A stretch of 64,000 nt of DNA from Limnanthes douglasii subsp. nivea (lineage: Eukaryota > Streptophyta > Magnoliopsida > Brassicales > Limnanthaceae): the NCBI GenBank assembly GCA_036936605.1, contig JAUPFV010000003.1:147654997-147718996 (forward strand), written 5' to 3'. The stretch's first letter is position 1. Each line of letters starts with the position of its first letter. Below are positions 44,533 to 55,110 of this stretch, one piece after another. The position numbers and the translations under genes were made by a program. Under the pieces are notes generated by a model that was not told where the DNA came from, made no database searches, and saw only the letters and a list, made by a program, of their open reading frames with translations.

Positions 44533-45977
44533 ATGGAAGAATCTAGTCGAATTTCAGTTCATCAACTTCTCGGTGGTGGTTCAGGTCTTCTCTTTCGATC
44601 CTTATCTAGATCTCTATACGTATGTACATACACATAAACAATCTGCCTTTTGTATAGGTCTATGTGAATCCAATCTCCCATCATTCAATATTTTCATATA
44701 GATCTCGCTTAATTGGGTTCTGTGAATGTCCAATCGGATTTGTGAAAGATGAATTCGTATTTTGTATCAACTTTTGCTAATCAAAATCGGAATTAACGTG
44801 TATCTACAGTTGCCGACGTGGTGTTGTGGAGGAAACGATGTGGAAGTCTTATGGTGGTATCCTTCACGATGGCTACGTGGTTCCTTTTCGAGAGAGCAGG
44901 ATACGATTTCTTGTCCTTTGTAGCAAATGTCTTATTGCTTCTCGTTGTCATCCTTTTTCTCTGGGCCAGATCTGCTTTGCTTCTCAACAGGTGTTCCTAC
45001 CGTCTTCTAGTGCGTGCTGTTCTTGATTGGTTCCGCTTTGCTAGCTATTTTACTTAATTTTTCTCATGTGTAGCTTAAAATCTTAGGGTGTAATTGAATA
45101 AAGTGCCAGAAGTAGCCTTATGATATATGCAGCTCTTAACGAAGTAGGATTGCGGCAAAAGCTTTGTTCAATAAATTAAGTGAGAGGTGTTGTTTATCTC
45201 GAAGTAGTTTTCTATATATATAAAGATATAGGATTTACCCAAGACTTTGTGCGAGTTCGAAGAACTGAAGTGAAGCTATGTTATAATGAAGTTCGTAAAT
45301 GCTAAAAGTAGGAAAGTTTAGACTACAATTCAGACCACGGTTAATGATAATGAGATATATTTATGATTTCTTTCAGACCTCTACCTCCACTTCCGGATCT
45401 GGAAATTTCTGAGGATTGTCTTGTGAAGGTTGCTGATGCACTACGTGTATGGGTTAATCTTGTATTGTCGGTTGCTCGTGACATTGCCATAGGCAGAAGT
45501 ATGAAACGTCTTGTTCAGGTTGGACTCAGCTTGGGTCTGTTTCATAGAATCAAATCTTTGTATAAACGTAAGAAACTGGAGGATCAATGCATGAAATCTG
45601 AATTCATATTGTGGTTTGGTTCTTCAGGTTGCTTTTACCTTGTGGGTTGTCTCAATTCTTGGTAGTCTATTCAACTTTCTCACCCTGGTCTGCGTTGGTT
45701 AGTTGCTAACTATAGTTCTCTTTCTGACTAATAATATCTTTATACTTATTTATAAATGTGCTTTGGTCATACGTTGGTGAAATATTCTCTTTTTGTCATT
45801 CTCACAGCGGTTCTTCTCAGTATGTCAGTTCCCGTGATTTATGAGAAGTACCAAGATCACGTTGATGCCAAGCTCTCCGTGTCGCATAATGTTCTTTTAA
45901 CGCAGTATAGGAAAATTGATGAAAAGGTCCTACAGAAGTTTCGGGGGCCTGTAAAGAAGCAAAAAAAGACTGAATAG
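44533..45977 (+). CDS. reticulon-like protein of the plant RTNLB family, 5 exons
   Basis: Exons are 44533-44584, 44810-44990, 45377-45518, 45629-45698 and 45808-45977, all with GT/AG borders and compatible phases, giving 204 residues. The start [16 protein letters not shown] leads into the reticulon domain ([16 protein letters not shown]). It contains two long hydrophobic hairpins (about residues 30-76 and 126-162; [35 protein letters not shown]) around a soluble loop ([20 protein letters not shown]). The C-terminus ..[13 protein letters not shown] and [16 protein letters not shown] ends in KKTE, a KKXX-type ER retrieval signal. Reticulons wedge into and curve tubular ER membranes. The start agrees with family members of the short-N-terminus subgroup. 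It appears intact. Confidence 0.93.
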
Positions 45978-47430
45978 GCAAGTGTCATTATGCTTCTTAA
46001 TTTTATGCTATGTTTGATTTCTATCTTTGCTTTATTGACGTAGCAAAAGGTAGAAGTTCTCTGATTAGTACCAAAAATAATATGCATGCATGATTTAGGT
46101 TTTCTCTAATATCGCTTTGTTTGGAATAAGAAACAAATATCGATAGCATAACACCATGGTTTTATTCTATGGACTGAAAATTACCAAGATCTGCACCGAA
46201 AGGTGTGAGCTTTGAGCATCGGAAGCTGTGTCTGATATTAGTTCTTTACAATTGAGAATTGGACGTCATCCTTACTGAGAAGTATTGTGCTTAATAAACT
46301 GTTTTCTTGGACTTATTTATAATAGGAGTAGGATATCTTGTTTTGTTTCCGTTTATGTTGATGCGCATTTTAAGAAGATTTTCATTGCCAGGCAGATATT
46401 GTGTCAGGTGACCTATTTTCTCGAGTGGGTTGATAGATAGATTGCTGAAATGATACAACCAGAGTGCCTCTTTACTGTAAAATTTCTCATCATGGAGCAT
46501 GGCCAAGAATTTTGATGCTATAAGAGCTCAGTACCAGTATACATAATCCTCTCACCTTAGGACGTGGTAGCCCAAAGAAGGAAGATTTAATACAAAAATG
46601 GCACATCACTATATAATGTTATAAAATTAAGACTGTTGACCATGTTTTGATCAATTGACGCCCGCAAAAAAAATATCTATTAATTTGAAAATCTTAATCT
46701 TTATGTAAAAGTGAAAAGAATCTGGAAAAATATAGAAGCATTTTTAGTATATCCAAATAATTGAGAGATTTACTAATCAATGTATATTAATCTGTGCAGG
46801 ATTGAAGATTAAACTAGTAGCCAGAAGATTGCTATTTGGACCATATAGAAATGAACATTTTTTCCGGGTTTAGGATTAAACTAGTAGCCATGAGATTGCT
46901 ATTTGGACCATAAAAGATCATATTTTTTCCGGGTTGAAAGATTAAAATAGTAGCCTTTTTCCGATGTTCTGTTTAACCAGGTAGTATGGATTTTAATGAC
47001 GACTAACAACAAAGCTTCTGCATTTCGGGAAGCTTCTTGTGTCCCTTTTCTTCTGTAGGATACTGATGTTCTTCTGTATGCGATTTTGAGTCTTTTTCTA
47101 GTTGTGTTTTGGTAATGAAACTCAATACTCTTGTTTGAATGTGACTGTCTTTTTTTGTGTGTTGCGATTGTAGTATGCATTTTTTTTATGTTGATTTGTT
47201 AGAAGATAGAGTAGAAAACAATAAATTTACAAACGTTGATGATGACAATGAGCTTCAGGTCGGAAAGTATAGAAGCTTGATCTATGTTTTTCAAAAATAA
47301 TATATTTTGATCACTCTATATCAAGGATATAAAAAGTTCTATAAGTTTATAGATTACAATAGCAACGAGAAATCTAAAATCAAATATTACAAAATTTGGT
47401 AAACAAGCTATATATGTTTTCTCAAGAGAT
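45978..47430. other. RTNLB downstream region with small tandem repeat
   Basis: The first few hundred bases are probably 3' UTR. No other gene is seen. Three units of about 67 bp beginning AGATTAAACTAGTAGCC or GGATTAAACTAGTAGCC lie at about 46805, 46872 and 46938, each with TTGCTATTTGGACCATA and TTTTTTCCGGGTT. Confidence 0.5.
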
Positions 47431-47472
47431 TAAAATTTTGAGAAATTACAACTAAAGTATTCATTCAACGAT

Positions 47473-47786
47473 GGCTAAAAAACACTGTTAGTCCTTCATG
47501 TTTATCACTTGTATCAACATAGTCTCTTTCGTTCATTTCTGCATAAAACTTATCCCCTTCGTTCTAAAATTTTGCAAATATAGTCCCCCGCACATATAAA
47601 TCATTTAAAAACTGACACGTGGCACTTAAATTCTAAGTTTTGTATCACTTTTGGTCCCCTAGAATATGCGGAGGGACTAATCGTGCAAATTTTTATAATG
47701 AAGGGATGAGTTTTATGTAGAAATGAACGAAAGAGACTATGCTGTTACAAGTGGTAAACATGGGGGACTAACGGTGATTTTTAGCC
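47473..47786. mobile_element. MITE inside the left TIR of the large MULE
   Basis: This 314-bp fold-back element has ends GGCTAAAAAAC and, as complement, GGCTAAAAATC. The flanks TTCAACGAT (47464-47472) and CTCAACTAT (47787-47795) are a 9-bp duplication with two mismatches. Removing it restores the MULE terminal repeat. It belongs to the same family as 49041-49388 (shared GACACGTGGCAC core and GGTCCCC phrases). Confidence 0.88.
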
Positions 47787-48364
47787 CTCAACTATTATAT
47801 TGTCATCTAGTACCCAAGCTTTGTTCAATTACCTCTTAATACCCATCTCACCTACCTAATTACCACTTAATACCTAACATTATTTTAATACCCAAACTAC
47901 CTTCCACCCATTATATAAGCACAATTTTCTATTTTCTTCCCCCTTTTCTAGCTTTTATAAATTTGAATTTGTGAAGCCGTTCGAACCACCTAACCCTACA
48001 AACCACCGTGAACCACCAATAAACCACAATTTTCACGTGATCGGAGCATTAAAGGTCTGTATATTTTTGTAAGCTCAATATAAAATGCATCTAACTACTG
48101 TTTTTTACGTACAAGAGCTGATCACACGTTATTCTAGTTTTTTGGAATATCTGTTATTTTGATTTCACCTAATCACTGTTTCGGTTGTTAGTAAATCTTG
48201 TTTGAGTTTTTTCTCTGTTTTATTAATGTTTTTTGTTCGAGCGATTGTTAGTTATTATGTTAGTCTATGTTGTTAATCATTGTTTAACTCGTTATATACT
48301 GATTTTAGTGTATTAGATGCTGATTTTGAACGTGAAACATGTGTAGACTATGAGTTTTAGTTGT

Positions 48365-48900
48365 CCAGGCATTCCCGACAAAAAATGTGAATTGTTTTAT
48401 GGTTTTTAACGTAGAAGATGCGAATTGTTTGATGTTCTCTAACGAAGAAGATGCAAATTGTGCTAACAACTCTCAGGATATCATGAGAGTTACTAACAAC
48501 TCTCAGGATATCATAAGATTTGCAAACAACTCTTTGCAAATATAGCAAACAACTCTCAGGAAATCCAAGAGTTTCCAACAACTCTCAGGAAATCCAAAAG
48601 TTGAGAACAGCTCTCAGGTACTATTGCAAATTGTTTACATTTTCTTCATGCTTGAATGCTAAAATACTTGATTTGCAAACAACTCTCAGGTAATCCTGAG
48701 AGTTGAAAACAACTCCCAGACACTATTGCGAATTGTATACATTTTGTTTATGCTTGAGTGCTAAAATAAGATGCGAATTGTGCAACTCCAGTGTAGTAGA
48801 CATAAAACTCCGAACAATTCGCGTCTTATAGTTGTACACAACTCTCAAGAGAGAATGTGAGTTGCTTTATGATTGTACAATTCGCGAACTAATGAATTGC
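48365..48900. repeat. inverted-motif cluster, left part of the MULE
   Basis: Repeated half-sites AACAACTCTCAGGA(TATC) and CCTGAGAGTT lie at about 48465, 48500, 48550, 48580, 48608, 48677 and 48700, mixed with GCGAATTGT/GCAAATTGT phrases. The block lies before the transposase start and has no ORF. Confidence 0.75.
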
Positions 48901-49040
48901 TTTATGATTGTTCAGTGCAGGGTAAGGTATGTCTAAATCACGAGTTTGTATCTTTAAACATGGTCACCAAACTGCAATTGTCCCCTTCATGGATTTTAAA
49001 AGGTTTGAGAGTATCCAAGAGTATGTGGAGAGCACATGGG

Positions 49041-49388
49041 GGTTAAAAATCAATGTTAGTCCTCCATGTTTACCTTTTGTATCGAACTAGTCCCTCATCT
49101 TCACTTTTGTCTCCCACCCATCCCCTTCGTTTGAGAAATTTACACGATTAGTACCCCACACATGTAAACCATTAAAAAAACTGACACGTGGCACATAAAT
49201 CCCAAGTTTTGTTTCACTTTTGGTCCCCAAATCCCAAGTTTTGTGTCATTTTTGGTCCCCCAAAATGTGCGGGAGGACTGATTGTCCAAATTTCTCAAAC
49301 AAAAGGGATCGGAGGGAGACAAAAGTGAAGACGAGGGACTAGTTTGATACAAGAGGTAAACATGGGGGACTAACAGTAATTTTTAGCC
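49041..49388. mobile_element. MITE inside the MULE transposase coding region
   Basis: This 348-bp fold-back element has ends GGTTAAAAATC..ATTTTTAGCC and the 9-bp duplication GCACATGGG (49032-49040) / GCACATGAG (49389-49397). It carries the same GACACGTGGCAC core as 47473-47786. The insertion splits the transposase frame after ESTW. Confidence 0.9.
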
Positions 49389-50419
49389 GCACATGAGAGG
49401 AGTTGGTCACAGGTGACTACCTAATTACCTACTCCTGCGGGCATCACAAGAATTGTTTCTTTAATAACCAGAAAGATTTTGTTGGTTTAGTATTATATCT
49501 TGATTTGGAGCATTTAAAACGGGTTAGTTTTCTCATAGAACAACAAGTCCTCGATAAAGGTTCTAGTGATAAGTGTTCTGGTGATAAGAGTTCTGGTGAT
49601 AAGGGTTCTGGTCTAAAGCATATAAGTTTGGGATAACCATCTCTTAATCAACTAATTAGCGTGGAGAGTAGTAACGGTTTAGTTAATTCTGATCAAAGAA
49701 AAAAACAACTTGCTACGATTGGTTGGGTTGATGCTATTACAGAAGTTGGTCAAGATTTCGAAGAAGGTGCTGCAATTCTAAGGTTATCTTTGTGCAAGTT
49801 TGCTTTAGAGCATGGTTTTTCTTTCAAATACATGCACAACACAGCAAACAAGATCACTGCTTATTGTGAAAATAAATTCACAAGCGAATGCAAATGGAGA
49901 CTTTATGCATCTATTGATTCCAACACCGGCTTAATGACGATCAAAAAGTATGTTCCGCGCCATACTTGCAGTCTCGTTTTCTCCCAAAAAACATAAGCGG
50001 CATAGGCATTTGACATCGAATTTGATTGCGGAGGAAATTCATGATTCTATCTGGACCTGCCATTCTTTGACAGCCAAAACCATACAATCGACTGTTTAAA
50101 CAAAATCACGGTCTTGACATCTCCTACCGTTTGTCATCGAATTCTTTAGAGAAGGCAAGGAGGGGAGTTTTCGGAGATAGTTCAAGTTATTTTAGTTTAC
50201 TAAGCGGGTACATCAAACGATTGAAGAGCCGCGATATTACTACGGATTGTCGGTTGGAGTTATCAGTTGGAAACCGCTTCAAGTGTTGTTTTATAGCATT
50301 CAATTCATCCATTCAGGGTTTCCATTCATGTCTTCCAATGTTGTTTATCGACGGAACGTTCTTATATGGCAAGTATAAGGGTGTATTGCTTACTTTCGTA
50401 GCAAAGGACATCAACAACG

Positions 50420-50834
50420 GTTAGTTTCATTTTATAAATCTGAATGATTAGGATGTTTTGAGCAACAATTGTAAATAACTCGCAGCCTAGAGTTGCAAAC
50501 AACTCCCATGATATCCTGAGAGTTGAAAACAATTCGAATGGAAATACAAGAGTTGCAAACAACTCTCAGGAAATCCCGAGAGTTGTAAATTACTTTTTGC
50601 AAATATAAGACTTGCAAACAATTCCCAGGATATCCTGAGTTCAGAACAACTCTTTGGAAATACAAGACTTACAAACTACTCTTTGTAAAAAAATACTTGC
50701 AAACAAGTCCCAGGATATCATGAGAGTTAGGTAATCCTGAGATTCGAAAACAACTCATAGGCACTACTGCGAATTGTTTACATATCTTACATGCTTGAGT
50801 TCTATATTTGACCATCTGAGGTGCCTTGTTTCAG
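50420..50834 (+). repeat. transposase intron filled with the palindromic motif
   Basis: Donor GTTAGT and acceptor TTTCAG join NNG to GLFPIAIG in frame. The 415-bp intron contains about eight copies of the ACAACTCTCAGGA / CCTGAGAGTTG half-motif in both orientations, so the motif spread reaches into the intron of the transposase itself. Confidence 0.75.
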
Positions 50835-51019
50835 GACTATTCCCTATTGCAATTGGTATAGTTAGCAGTGAGGATTGTGACAATTAAATATGGTTTTTGG
50901 GGTGTTTGAAACCTCATTTGTTGGAGTGCCAAATCACATTTATTTCAGACCATAATTTTGGTATCGTTAATGTTGTTTATGTCTTGTATCCAAACTGCTA
51001 TCATGTGTACTGTTATTTC

Positions 51020-53090
51020 TGATGAGTTCGGATTATTCAGTCACAGCCTACTGAGATATCTGGACAAGGGTAATTCGGACATAAACGTGCCACTGAACTA
51101 TCCGGACAGGACAAAAGTAAAGAAACACCTAAACACATTTTGACTAAGTTATGTGCTAATCAGCTTAATAAGTAAATGGGTCCTTAAACTCGACCCGGTT
51201 TCATAACTTGACTCGAAAGCCCATAGGTCCTTAATTAAGGGTATAAATACCTCAACCACTTTCATTAATGAGAGTAATGAACATTTTATACGACTAGGTT
51301 ACTCAAATCTCTCACTACTTAACACTAAAACATTTAATACTCAAAATACTTTACCAAATTACCCTCAGCCCAAAATAAATCACACCGAATTGGCGACCAC
51401 AGTTGGAGGAGAAGATGCTTGAATCTAGCATTCAAAACCAACAAAAAGACCTGTTCAGATGGATCTGAACGAGCAAGCAATTCCACCACCTATGGTGGAG
51501 GTGGTTGGGGAAAACAATGAATACACCACCGAGGAACGAGATAAATTGAGAGCTGAAATAGAAGCGTTAAGGGACATTAAAAAACAGAAATGGGTTTGAA
51601 AGAGAAGTCAAAGGCATCATCCATCCACCATAATGACAATCCTAGGGAGAATGATCCATCAGCAAAGACTCATTTAAGTACAAAAAAGACCCATGTCAGC
51701 TCTAAGAAATCTCACTGGACTAAGCCGGTGGAAAGCTCAGATTCTGAGTCCTCTAGTAGCTCTTCGAACGAGGTTGAGCTTGAAGAGTCTTTGTGATCAA
51801 GCAGCGATGAGGGGAGGTCCAGAAAGAAATAGAAACTAGTTAAAAATATTCAAGGAAGAGAGATAGGCATGGGAGACTTAAAAGACATTTGGGAAAAAGG
51901 TCATCTCATAGCCATAGTCACAGGCATGTGGATCAGCTGTTGATTGATCCTTTTGCTTTTCATGATGAACCATGTATTTTTGCAGCACCTAATGAAGACG
52001 CGGTCTTTAGTCGCAGTAGGAATTGGAGACAATCACCATTGTCTGCCAAGATCATCTACGAAAACCTACGCAAGAGGTTTGATAGTACTAAAATGGAGAA
52101 GTATGATGAGAGTAAAGATCCGGACAATCATCTGGAGCAGTTTAAGAACTTCATGATGAATTTTGATGACGATGACAAACTTCTGTGTAGGGCCTTCTTC
52201 TAATCTTTTACGGGGAGTGCACTAAAGTGGTACAACAGTTTGCCCCAGGGTTGTATAAAAAACTTTGATACATTTTGGGTTGTCTTCCGAAGACAGTTTG
52301 TGGGAAGTAAAGAGGTGAAGGGCAATGGAGATACTATCATCCATTGTGCCCAAGAACCAAATGATTCATTAAAATATTATATAAGTCGGTTCGTACATAC
52401 CAAAACGGGTTAGCTGATTGCTTTGAGCAAGTGACAATAACTTCATTGAGGCAAGGGTTAAACCCTGGCAATCTAGCTGACTCAGTGACAAGGAAGAAGG
52501 CCATGACTTGGGGTGGTTTTTTAAACCAGGTGGGAAAGCAGATCAACATGGATGAGACTAAGAATACTAGGGTTCAGGTGAGGTCTGCCCCAACAGCTCA
52601 AAACCAGTCATAATACAAAGCTAAAGAGACCGGACAAGGGCCCAATAGGGCTAAACAGACACAGTCCAACCCAAATCCAGCTCAGAGCCAGCATTCAAGG
52701 AATAAAAGAGATCCTTGGGTTCAACCGGAGTGGTTTTCCGAATTAAAAGAGAGTGTGGCAACCATTTATGACAAGACTAAAGATGAGGTCCATTTCCGAA
52801 AACCAGCAACATTGCAATCTCCAAGGGAGAGTCGTAATACTTGTTTTTTCCAGTATCATCATGATATTGATCATAATACCCAAGACTGTATCGCTTTGAA
52901 GCAGGAAGTGCGGAATCTCATTGAGAGAGGCAAGCTAGGTGCCTATGTCAAACGAAGAAGTGGGAACATGCCTCACAATGCTCCTCGAACTGGCCCTACG
53001 AACAATGCAGGAACATCGGCTCCGGAGGGGGCAATGGTGATCCATGAAATATTTGATGTTGATTCAGAGTATTTGGAGCCTGATTCATAG
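51020..53090 (+). mobile_element. truncated copy of the first gypsy family (LTR, PBS, gag)
   Basis: LTR 51020-51387 starts TGATGAGTTCGG and ends CACACCG. It is the reverse-strand equivalent of the LTR at 18480-18856, so this copy points to the right. The primer site TGGCGACCACAGTTGG follows at 51391. Gag fragments in several frames follow: MGLKEKSKASSIHHND (51590), MEKYDESKDPDNHLEQFKNF (about 52095), MTITSLRQGLNPGNLADSV (52431), RKPATLQSPRESRN (about 52797) and CFFQYHHDIDHNTQDC (about 52845). It stops at about 53090, at the gag-protease border, with no pol and no second LTR. A deletion must have removed the rest together with part of the host MULE. Confidence 0.9.
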
Positions 53091-53383
53091 TGGGCTCATG
53101 GGCTAGTATTTTCTATTGGGCTAGAATAATATTTTAAAATATAAAAATATTTTACTATTAAATAATATTTTAAAAAATAAAGTATTTTACTAATTTTTTA
53201 CGAGGCGGTTTGGGGTGGGTACCCACGGTAAAATATCCAAAACTGAAACCCGAACCAAACCCGAACGGGTAATAAAAATAAAAAACATAGCTGCCCCGTT
53301 TCTTTTTTCTTTTTCAGGTAACTCGCCCCGCCGGATCAGTTCAGTTCAGATACCCACGGTTTCGGGTTAAATTGCCATCTCTA
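53091..53383. mobile_element. hAT-MITE relic, left end missing
   Basis: The right end ATTGCCATCTCTA (to 53383) and the GGGTACCCACGG, GAACCCGAAC-type blocks are like those of the element at 6072-6513. No matching TAGGGATGGCAAT left end exists; it joins directly to the truncated gag. The junction marks a deletion. Confidence 0.65.
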
Positions 53384-54054
53384 ATTACAACAAGAACATA
53401 CAAGGTTTTTATAGTTTATAGCTAAACTTACCGTAGTCATGCCAGAAATCTGTATGCAGTCAAATTTCGCTTGAGGAAAAGTTTTGCATGGAACTTTCCA
53501 ATTTACTTCTTTAAGCATCTTTCGAATCCAAGCGTCCACAATCTATGAAATGAGTTGTTTATTTACGTCAAATATATGAGAGTTGTTTGAAACATTCATG
53601 ACAGTTGGTTGGCAATTAGATACCTTGTAGTATAGGTCCTTTTCAAAAGGTAGCCAACAAATCAGTCATTTGCACGTTAATTCTGTAGGAAAACTGAGAC
53701 GTTGGTAAATACCATACTATTGGATCGGGTGAGTCTTCATTGGCTTTAATTATCTGTATTTTATGGTATTCACGGACATCGATCCGGTCAGTTGTCCGTG
53801 TTCTGTTTGGCCAGCCGGTGAGAGTTACTTGTGCCTTTGGAGCTTCTACCACACTTACCTCTGACTCCGGCTGCTTTGTCGGTATTAGTGGATTAAAATT
53901 AGGAATCAGGTCATCCTCCTTCACTGTCTCTCCCCTTGACTTGAACATATAAAATAATTAAAAAAAAAATTGTCAGGCATCATAATATTACCAGACACAA
54001 ACAACTTTCAGGATAACATGCGAATTGTTTGAGTTTCCAATTCAATAAAATATC

Positions 54055-54086
54055 AAACAACTCTCAGGATATCCTGAGAGTTGTTT
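54055..54086. repeat. 32-bp perfect palindrome
   Basis: Core CTCTCAGGATATCCTGAGAG is extended on both sides by AAACAA / TTGTTT to a 32-bp perfect dyad. A second near-identical full dyad (30 bp) lies at 54983-55012. These are the complete form of the half-motifs found across the MULE. Confidence 0.95.
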
Positions 54087-54839
54087 CTAACTCTTAATAT
54101 ATATCCACACAACTCTTATGATATGCTTCGATTTGTTATAAAATTGTTATACAAACATCCAAACACTCATAAAATCCTAATACACACGTTTCAAAACCAT
54201 TTAAAATTCCGCTTACCACACGGTCGGCGACAACCAATGTCGTTGACTGCTCCAACATAATCTCAGAATCTCATCGATAAAAATCATTTATCACATCCTC
54301 TGATATATTCTCCAAAGATCGTTATATTCAAACATCATACTCAATATTATCAATCTCATTTAAAAATGTCTGTGAAACTTGAGTATAAAAACCATCAATA
54401 GATATATTTGGTAAATGTACTGTGTTATCATGTGTATCAGTCGAGTCTGGAGCTTGGCCTTCTATGTTTTGTGGTTGATTCGGTACTGGTCCTATAATTT
54501 CAGCTTGGCTTAATGATTCCGACTTTGCGTACGCCATTTTTTGTTTTTCAGGTACATCTCCGTCTCGCTTTTGTTCTTCTACCAGTGCTTCTCCCTGGCT
54601 AAGTAGTTCCGACTTTGGCAGACTCTGACTCTTCCGGAGCTACGTCTTGTGCATCTCCGGTCTGTGTTAGCCTTTCTCTCTTTGACAAGGCTAGGTGTTG
54701 TTGTTGTTGTTCTTGATTTTGTTTTTCTTGTTCTTCTTTTGGGTGTTGTTGTTGTTGTTCTCCTTGATTTTGTTGTTCTTCTTGTGCGTGTTGTCTGTCG
54801 GCCTGCTGTTTCATACAAAATACAAAATAAAAAGGAATT

Positions 54840-55110
54840 TTTGTCAGGCATCACGATACTCTGAGTTACAAAGAACTCTCAGGATAACCTGAGAGTTGTT
54901 TGATACCACAATTTAATAAGATATCGAACATCTCTCGGAATATCCTGCGATTTGTTTGATACCCCAATTCAATGAAATATCGAACAACTCTCAGGATATC
55001 CTGAGAGTTGTTTGGACTAACATAACATTTCTGAGATTTGTTTGAAAGTGAACATATAGCGAATTGTGTACAAATAGATCAAAACAGTACGCGAATTGTT
55101 AGTAAGAGAA
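54840..55110. repeat. palindromic motif cluster in the accessory gene
   Basis: There are four or more copies of the AACTCTCAGGAT / ATCCTGAGAGTT motif in both orientations, one a complete palindrome (54983-55012), within a non-coding gap between accessory-gene segments. A further cluster lies at 56390-56690 with the variant GCAAACAGCTCNNAGGTTTCCTGAG. Confidence 0.8.

Larger units (their letters stand above)
48929..51015 (+). pseudogene. MULE (MuDR-type) transposase, decayed and truncated
   Basis: The N-terminus is at 48929 (MSKSRVCIFKHGHQ.., ESTW), interrupted by the MITE at 49041. It resumes at 49398 (EELVTGDYLITY), with an SGDK-repeat linker and one stop near 49634. The MuDR DNA-binding-like domain lies at about 49790-49990 (LCKFALEHGFSFKYMHN, CKWRLYASID, RHTCSLVF). 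After a frameshift near 50100 comes the catalytic start MLFIDGTFLYGKYKGVLLTF (first Asp of the DDE triad in DGTF). Intron 50420-50834, then GLFPIAIGIVSSEDCDN, CLKPHLLECQITFISDHNFG (second Asp). The rest, with the last acidic residue and the zinc finger, is lost behind the gypsy insertion at 51020. In an active element this enzyme cuts at the TIRs and makes 9-bp duplications. Confidence 0.85.

Noticed and set aside
54579..54892. Several overlapping ORFs on both strands (Gln/Thr/Arg-rich or Leu/Val-rich) as separate genes
   Set aside because: They are frames of one simple TTGTTGTTC-type repeat inside the accessory-gene linker.
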